NCBI RefSeq assembly: GCF_014199985.1
Contig: NZ_JACHOS010000005.1
Coordinates: 62,001 to 126,000, forward strand
Reading direction: 5' to 3'
Origin: Methylorubrum rhodesianum
GTDB lineage: Bacteria > Pseudomonadota > Alphaproteobacteria > Rhizobiales > Beijerinckiaceae
Length of the DNA stretch: 64,000 nucleotides
Part shown: positions 58,564 through 64,000 of the stretch, in pieces
How positions within the stretch are numbered: position 1 is the first letter of the stretch
Layout: every line of letters starts with the position of its first letter
Notes under the pieces: model-generated
Databases searched by the model: none
What the model was told of the DNA's origin: nothing
The model's input: the letters and a program-made list of their open reading frames with translations, nothing else
Translations under genes and position numbers: made by a program

Positions 58564-60477
58564 GTGTCTCAAGATCCGACGCACGATCCGTTGGCTGCGC
58601 CCCTGCCTGCGCCCTTGCCTGCGCCCTTGCCCGATCCCGCGCAGCAGGAACCGGAGACGTTTGCGCAGGATACGACCCCTGCGGCAGCCGTTTCGGCGGC
58701 GGAGGCGATTCCGGAGCGCGTGGTGGCGAGCGAGCCGCCGGCCTCTTCGCTGATGCGCCTCGCCCGGATGATGTTCCGTCTCGCGATCGAGCGCTCCCAC
58801 GCCCGCGTGGCGCTGGTCGGCCTCGCCTTCACGGCGGTGTTCATGACGATCGGCGTGCGCCTGATCGTGATCGCGGCCACGCCCGCCAACAACAGCGACG
58901 AGCACCGCGTTGCGGCGGCGGCCACCACCGCGATCCGCCCCGACATCATCGATCGCAACGGCGAGATCCTGGCCACCGACATCCGCACCGTCTCGGTCTT
59001 CGCCGAGCCGAAGCGGATGGCGCGCACCTTCGACACCGACGAGGCGGTCGAACTCCTGACCGCCGTTCTGCCGGAGCTGAATGCGGCGGAGCTGCGCGCC
59101 AAGCTGTCCTCGAAGAAGGGCTTCGTCTGGATCAAGCGCGAGATCACCCCCAAGCAGCAGCTCGAAGTCCACCGCCTCGGCATTCCCGGCGTCGGCTTCC
59201 TGCCCGACCACAAGCGGGTCTACCCGAACGGGGTGGCGGCGGCGCACATCATCGGCGCAACGAACCTCGACAATATCGGTATCGCCGGAATCGAGAAGTA
59301 CATCGACAACCGCGGCAACAAGGCGCTCAACGAGTTCGGCCTCGTGGCCAAGCAGACCGACCTCTCGCCGATCCAGCTCTCCCTCGACCTGCGTGCCCAA
59401 TTCGCCGTGCGCGACGAGCTCGTGAAGGGCGTGGAGAAGTTCAAGGCCAAGGCCGGCGCCTCGATGATCCTCGACGTGACCACCGGCGAGGTCGTCGCTC
59501 TGGCCTCCTACCCGGATTTCGATCCCAACGAGCCGAAGGACGCGCTGTCCGACGACCGGATCAACCGGATGAATGTCGGCGTCTACGAGATGGGCTCGAC
59601 CTTCAAGGCGATGACGCTCGCCATGGCGCTCGATTCCGGCAAGTACAACGTCAACTCGACCTTCGACACCCGCGGCGGCGTGCTGCACTGGGGCCGGCAG
59701 AAGATCCACGACTACCACGCCACCGGTCGCGTGCTGACCATGCCGGAGGTGTTCACCCACTCCTCCAACATCGGCTCGGCCAAGATGGCGCTCGGCGTCG
59801 GCGTGCCCGGCCACCGCGCCTTCCTCAAGAAGATGGGCCTGCTCGACCGGATGCGGACCGAGCTGCCGGAATCGGCCGCGCCGATCCTTCCGCCGCGCTG
59901 GGCCGAGATCAACACCATCACCATCGCCTTCGGCCACGGCATCGCGGTGGCGCCGATCCAGGCCGCGGCGGCGGTGGCGGCGATCGTCAACGGCGGTGAC
60001 CTCATGACGCCGACCTTCCTCAAGACCGACGAGCCGACCGCGCGGGCCAAGGCCAGCCACGTGATCAAGCCGGAGGCCAGCGAGGCGATGCGCTTCATCA
60101 TGCGCCTCAACGCGACCGAGGGCTCGGCCAAGAAGGCTTCGGTCCCGCTCTACTATGTCGGCGGCAAGACCGGCACGGCGGAGAAGGTCATCAACGGGCG
60201 CTACGCCAAGAACCGCCTGTTCACGACCTTCATGGCGGCCGCTCCCATGGACAAGCCGAAATACCTGTTCCTGACCATCATGGACGAGCCGCAGGGCCTG
60301 CCCGAGACCGGCGGCTACGCCACCGCGGCCTACAATTCCGGCACGGTGACGGGCAAGATCATCGAGCGGGCCGCGCCGATCCTCGGACTGGCGCCGCGCT
60401 TCGATCCGCCGGTGAAGCCGTTCCCGCTGATGGTGAAGCTCGGCGCCTATCACGCGACCATGGTGGACGGGCAGTGA
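58564..60477 (+). CDS. ftsI: Septal peptidoglycan transpeptidase FtsI (PBP3)
   Basis: 637 residues from a GTG at 58564. FtsI crosslinks peptidoglycan at the division septum. The cytoplasmic N-terminus is Pro-rich (LAAPLPAPLPAPLPDPAQQ), then one membrane helix (about 78-100). The pedestal contains RPDIIDRNGEILATDI. The transpeptidase motifs are S345 in GSTFK, S400-S401-N402 in HSSNIGS and K535-T-G in GGKTGTAEK. It is the target of beta-lactams. Seven bases separate it from ftsL; 58 bases precede murE. Confidence 0.95.
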   Translation: MSQDPTHDPLAAPLPAPLPAPLPDPAQQEPETFAQDTTPAAAVSAAEAIPERVVASEPPASSLMRLARMMFRLAIERSHARVALVGLAFTAVFMTIGVRLIVIAATPANNSDEHRVAAAATTAIRPDIIDRNGEILATDIRTVSVFAEPKRMARTFDTDEAVELLTAVLPELNAAELRAKLSSKKGFVWIKREITPKQQLEVHRLGIPGVGFLPDHKRVYPNGVAAAHIIGATNLDNIGIAGIEKYIDNRGNKALNEFGLVAKQTDLSPIQLSLDLRAQFAVRDELVKGVEKFKAKAGASMILDVTTGEVVALASYPDFDPNEPKDALSDDRINRMNVGVYEMGSTFKAMTLAMALDSGKYNVNSTFDTRGGVLHWGRQKIHDYHATGRVLTMPEVFTHSSNIGSAKMALGVGVPGHRAFLKKMGLLDRMRTELPESAAPILPPRWAEINTITIAFGHGIAVAPIQAAAAVAAIVNGGDLMTPTFLKTDEPTARAKASHVIKPEASEAMRFIMRLNATEGSAKKASVPLYYVGGKTGTAEKVINGRYAKNRLFTTFMAAAPMDKPKYLFLTIMDEPQGLPETGGYATAAYNSGTVTGKIIERAAPILGLAPRFDPPVKPFPLMVKLGAYHATMVDGQ

Positions 60478-60535
60478 CGGCGTCCTGTACCCGGTCGGCC
60501 TGACCCGCAAGGACGCCTCCGAGGATCTTCTCTCC

Positions 60536-62029
60536 ATGAGTCAGCCGACGCCAGACGACCGGATTCTCGGCGAACGGTCTCTCGGCCACCTGTTCCCGGA
60601 GGCGGAGGCCACCATCGCCGCCCGCCCCGTCGCCGGCCTCACCGCCGACAGCCGCCGGGTCGTCCCCGGCGGCGTGTTCGTGGCCGTGCCCGGAACCACC
60701 GCCGACGGCCGCCTGTTCGCCGCCGCCGCCGCGGCCGCCGGCGCGGTCGCCGTGGTCGGGGAGGGGACGCGCCCGGCGGATCTGCCCGGCGCGACGGCCT
60801 GGATCGCGGTGGCGGATGCCCGCCGGGCGCTCGCCCTCGCCGCCGCCCGCCTGTCCGGGCGCCAGCCGGAGACGGTGGTGGCGGTCACCGGCACGAGCGG
60901 CAAAAGCTCGGTCGCCGATTTCGTACGGCAGATCCTGTCGCGTCTCGGCCGGGACGCGGCCAGCCTCGGCACCGTCGGCATCGTCACGAACCGGGGCGCG
61001 GCCTACGGCTCCCTGACGACCCCCGATCCCGTGACGCTGCACGAGACCCTGGCGCGGCTGGCGGAGGAGGGCATCACCGATCTCGCCATGGAGGCCTCCT
61101 CCCACGGCATCGAGCAGCGCCGCCTCGACGGGGTCGAGCTGACGGCCGCCGCCTTCACCAATCTCGGCCGCGACCACCTCGATTATCACCCGACGATCGA
61201 GGATTATCTCGAGGCCAAGCTCCGGCTGTTCACAACGTTGCTGCCCGAGGGCCGCCCCGCCATCGTCAACGCCGACGGCGCCTATGCCGAGCGCGTCATC
61301 GGCGCGGCCGACGCCGCCGGGCACATTGTCCGGACCACGGGACGCGGCGGCGACTTCATCCGCCTCATCGAGGCCGGCACGGACGGCTTCTCGCAGAGCC
61401 TGATGCTGGCCCATGGCGGCCGGGAATACCGCGTGCGCCTGCCGCTCGTCGGCGGCTTCCAGGTCGAGAACGCGCTCCTCGCGGCGGGTCTCGCCCTGGC
61501 GACGCCGGCGGGCGCGGCCGATCCGGCAGGCGTCTTCGCGGCGCTCGAAGGACTGACTGGCGTGCCGGGCCGCATGGAGCGGATCGGCGAGGCAAAGGGC
61601 GGGCTTTGCCTCGTCGATTACGCCCACAAGCCGGAGGCGCTGGAGCACGTGCTGACGGCGCTGCGCCCCTTCGCCAGCGGACGCCTCGTCGTGGTGTTCG
61701 GCTGCGGCGGCAACCGCGACGCCGGCAAGCGGCCGATCATGGGCGCCATCGCCGAGCGCCTCGCCGACCGGGTGATCGTCACTGACGACAACCCCCGCAA
61801 CGAGGAGCCCGCCGCGATCCGCGCCGCGATCCTCGCCGCGGCGCCGGGCGCGGAAGAGATCGGCGACCGGGCCGAGGCGATCCGGGCCGGCGTGCGCGCT
61901 CTGAGCGCCGGCGACGTGCTGGTGGTGGCCGGCAAAGGTCATGAAACCGGCCAGATCGTCGGGTCACGCGTGCTCCCGTTCTCGGATCACGACACCCTGC
62001 GCGCCGCGATCGCGGAGTTGAACGGATGA
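60536..62029 (+). CDS. murE: UDP-MurNAc-tripeptide synthetase (meso-diaminopimelate adding)
   Basis: 497 residues. MurE adds the third amino acid to UDP-MurNAc-L-Ala-D-Glu. The ATP loop is TGTSGKSSVADF (about 120-131). EASSHGIEQRRLDGVEL and VDYAHKPEALEHVL are Mur family blocks. DDNPRNEEP (about 419-427) carries the DNPR signature for meso-diaminopimelate, so the organism should have Gram-negative type peptidoglycan. The stop overlaps the murF start (ATGA). Confidence 0.96.
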   Translation: MSQPTPDDRILGERSLGHLFPEAEATIAARPVAGLTADSRRVVPGGVFVAVPGTTADGRLFAAAAAAAGAVAVVGEGTRPADLPGATAWIAVADARRALALAAARLSGRQPETVVAVTGTSGKSSVADFVRQILSRLGRDAASLGTVGIVTNRGAAYGSLTTPDPVTLHETLARLAEEGITDLAMEASSHGIEQRRLDGVELTAAAFTNLGRDHLDYHPTIEDYLEAKLRLFTTLLPEGRPAIVNADGAYAERVIGAADAAGHIVRTTGRGGDFIRLIEAGTDGFSQSLMLAHGGREYRVRLPLVGGFQVENALLAAGLALATPAGAADPAGVFAALEGLTGVPGRMERIGEAKGGLCLVDYAHKPEALEHVLTALRPFASGRLVVVFGCGGNRDAGKRPIMGAIAERLADRVIVTDDNPRNEEPAAIRAAILAAAPGAEEIGDRAEAIRAGVRALSAGDVLVVAGKGHETGQIVGSRVLPFSDHDTLRAAIAELNG

Positions 62030-63501
62030 GCGACGCCCCCCTCTGGACCCCGGATTCCCTGGAAGAGGCCACCGGCGGACGCCTGATCGGCGCGCCCCGC
62101 GCGGTCACCGGCGCCTCGATCGACACCCGCAGCCTGGAGCCCGGCGACCTGTTCTTCGCCATCCGCGGCGAGGCGCGGGACGGCCACGACTTCGTGCCCG
62201 CTGCCCTGGAGAAAGGCGCCGGAGCGGCGGTGGTCGCGGCCTCGCGCGCCGCGGAATTCGAAAGAAACGGTCCGGTCCTCGCCGTACCGGAGGAGGGCGA
62301 GGATCCGGTGCTGGAGGCGATGCGCCGCCTCGGGCTGGCCGCCCGCGCCCGCACCGGAGCCGCCATCGTCGCGGTGACCGGCTCCGTCGGCAAGACCGGC
62401 ACCAAGGAGGCCCTGCGCCACGTGCTCTCGGCACAGGGCGCGACCCACGCGTCGGTCGCCTCCTATAACAATCACTGGGGTGTGCCCCTGACGCTGGCGC
62501 GGATGCCGGCGGAGAGCCGCTTCGGCGTGTTCGAGATCGGCATGAACCACGGTGCCGAGATCCTGCCGCTCACCGCGATGGTGCGGCCGGACGTGGCACT
62601 GATCACTACGGTCGAGCCGGTGCATATCGAGCATTTCCGCTCGCTCTCGGCCATCGCCGACGCCAAGGGCGAAATCTTTTCCGGGTTGAAGCCCGGAGGC
62701 GTCGCGGTGATCAACCGCGACAACCCGAACTACGAGCGGATGCTCGCCCACGCCCATGCCTCGCGGGCCGGACGCATCATCACCTTCGGCGAGCACGCGG
62801 CGGCGGATGTGCGGGCCAACCGCATCCTGACCCGGCCCGACGTCTCGGTGGTCGACGCCACCGTGATGGGAGTTCCTGTCACCTACCAGCTCGGAACGCC
62901 CGGCCGGCACGTGGCGATGAACTCGCTCGGCGTGCTGGCCTGCATCCACGCCCTTGGCGCCGACCTCGCCCGCGCCGCCCTGTCGCTGGCGGGACTGAAG
63001 CCACCGGTCGGGCGCGGCGAGCGCACCGCCCTGCGGATCGAGCAAGGGGCCGGCGAAGCCGAGGCCTTCCTCATCGACGAGAGCTACAACGCCAACCCGG
63101 CCTCCATCCGCGCAGCCCTGGCGACGCTTGCCGGGATCGAGACCGGCGCCAAGGGCCGGCACATCGCCGTGCTCGGCGACATGAAGGAGCTGGGCGCGGC
63201 CGGCGAGGCGCTCCACCGCGAGCTTGCGGAGGCGGTCGCCGCGAACGGCATCGATCTCGTCTTCGCCGTCGGCCCGCTGATGGCGCACCTGTTCGAGGCG
63301 TTGCCGATGGCAGTGCGGGGAGCGGCCGGCCTCACCGCCGCGGACGTCACCGACGCCGTGCTTGCGACCCTGCGTCCGGGCGATGCCGTGATGGTGAAGG
63401 GCTCCAACTCCATGCGCATGGTCCGCATTGTCGAAGCGGTCAAAGCCCGCTACGCGGTCGCGCCGGACCCGCGCGAAGCCTCGCTGAACGCGGTCCGCTG
63501 A
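62026..63501 (+). CDS. murF: UDP-MurNAc-tripeptide--D-Ala-D-Ala ligase
   Basis: 491 residues. MurF adds D-Ala-D-Ala to complete the pentapeptide precursor. N-terminal domain: [23 protein letters not shown] loop: [14 protein letters not shown] (about 119-132). Further blocks: [28 protein letters not shown] and [16 protein letters not shown] (about 352-367), with the C-terminal VLGDMKELG. It overlaps murE by four bases. Confidence 0.96.
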   Translation: MSDAPLWTPDSLEEATGGRLIGAPRAVTGASIDTRSLEPGDLFFAIRGEARDGHDFVPAALEKGAGAAVVAASRAAEFERNGPVLAVPEEGEDPVLEAMRRLGLAARARTGAAIVAVTGSVGKTGTKEALRHVLSAQGATHASVASYNNHWGVPLTLARMPAESRFGVFEIGMNHGAEILPLTAMVRPDVALITTVEPVHIEHFRSLSAIADAKGEIFSGLKPGGVAVINRDNPNYERMLAHAHASRAGRIITFGEHAAADVRANRILTRPDVSVVDATVMGVPVTYQLGTPGRHVAMNSLGVLACIHALGADLARAALSLAGLKPPVGRGERTALRIEQGAGEAEAFLIDESYNANPASIRAALATLAGIETGAKGRHIAVLGDMKELGAAGEALHRELAEAVAANGIDLVFAVGPLMAHLFEALPMAVRGAAGLTAADVTDAVLATLRPGDAVMVKGSNSMRMVRIVEAVKARYAVAPDPREASLNAVR

Positions 63502-63607
63502 GCTTCATCCACCGACCGGGCCCTCGCGCCCGGCCGTTCCAGCCGGCCGCGCTCCGCGCGCGTCGCCGGGCACGCCGAACAACGACCTGCCGCGGGCGGA
63601 CGAACGC

Positions 63608-64000
63608 ATGCTCTATCTGCTGTCGGAACTGAGCGGCACGCTCACGCCCCTCAACGTGTTCCGCTACATCACCTTCCGCACCGGCGGCGCGCTGTTCACG
63701 GCGGGCTTCTTCGTGTTCTGGTTCGGCCCCTGGATCATCTCGCTGCTGCGCCTGCGCCAGGGCAAAGGCCAGCCGATCCGCGAGGACGGCCCGGCGACCC
63801 ACCTGACCAAGCGCGGCACCCCGACCATGGGTGGCCTGATGATCCTGGCCGGCGCCGTGGTCTCGATCCTGCTCTGGACCAACCCGCACAACCACTACGT
63901 CTGGGTGACGCTCGCCGTGACCCTCGGCTTCGGCGCGATCGGCTTCTATGACGACTACCTCAAGGTGACGAAGCAGTCGCACAAGGGCTTTTCCGGCCGC
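63608..64000 (+). CDS. mraY: Phospho-MurNAc-pentapeptide translocase, N-terminal part
   Basis: 131 codons are visible before the window ends. MraY transfers phospho-MurNAc-pentapeptide to undecaprenyl phosphate, forming lipid I in the inner membrane. The beginning [20 protein letters not shown], the conserved [13 protein letters not shown] near residue 74 and [20 protein letters not shown] with the catalytic Asp pair are typical. Three membrane helices are seen so far. It is 106 bases after murF. Confidence 0.96.
   Translation, partial: MLYLLSELSGTLTPLNVFRYITFRTGGALFTAGFFVFWFGPWIISLLRLRQGKGQPIREDGPATHLTKRGTPTMGGLMILAGAVVSILLWTNPHNHYVWVTLAVTLGFGAIGFYDDYLKVTKQSHKGFSGR

Noticed and set aside
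58510..60537. Minus-strand frame of 675 codons across ftsI
   Set aside because: Fully antisense to ftsI, with His/Arg/Gly-rich shadow translation.

Overview
The window looks like core chromosome of a high-GC alphaproteobacterium of the Methylobacterium/Methylorubrum type (Hyphomicrobiales). This is inferred from gene content and order: tolC, a PopZ-type gene and valS at the left; LpxI rather than LpxH for lipid A; a GAAC-N7-GAAC SOS box before lexA; trpC-moaC-moeA; and rnpB next to the division and cell-wall cluster. It is not a species identification. No tRNA, rRNA, insertion sequence, prophage or CRISPR array was seen.

Layout. 0-9 kb: the end of tolC, a PopZ-like polar organiser, valS with an overlapping DUF2459 gene, a DegP-type protease and a chemotaxis receptor. 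9-15 kb is accessory metabolism: an aldo/keto reductase, a small exported protein, a tartrate-dehydrogenase-type enzyme coupled to a beta-keto acid cleavage enzyme, a facing MHS-family permease, and a glycine-rich DUF1236 protein. 15-26 kb: lexA, comEC, gltX, gltA, a YaiI-family gene and the tightly overlapping lipid A block fabZ-lpxA-lpxI-lpxB. A HigBA/RelE-type toxin-antitoxin pair sits at its edge. 26-34.5 kb is one long minus-strand unit, read in the direction ppiD-trpE-trpG-trpD-trpC-moaC-moeA, with two different palindromic repeats flanking trpG. 34.7-41 kb: tpiA, secG, pyrG and a DUF350-DUF1190-ATP-grasp ligase triplet. 41-53.6 kb is mixed: holC, an exported S10 carboxypeptidase with a lipoprotein, a YbdK-type ligase, a DUF4142 protein, threonine aldolase divergent from a GntR regulator, a crotonase-fold protein with a CoA-transferase, an FKBP, adenosine kinase and an Uma2 protein. 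53.7-64 kb: ligA, RNase P RNA, then rsmH-ftsL-ftsI-murE-murF-mraY (mraY runs off the end).

Three wider patterns stand out. First, relative to the order I recall for other Hyphomicrobiales, the lexA-to-fabZ block appears inverted, with the toxin-antitoxin pair at one breakpoint. Second, four genes for small exported proteins have upstream motifs fitting the general-stress sigma factor EcfG (GGAAC, 18-19 bases, TT). Third, two operons have incompletely known chemistry: the dehydrogenase plus cleavage-enzyme pair, and the DUF350-DUF1190-ligase triplet. All functions are read from sequence motifs and memory of the families; no search was run.
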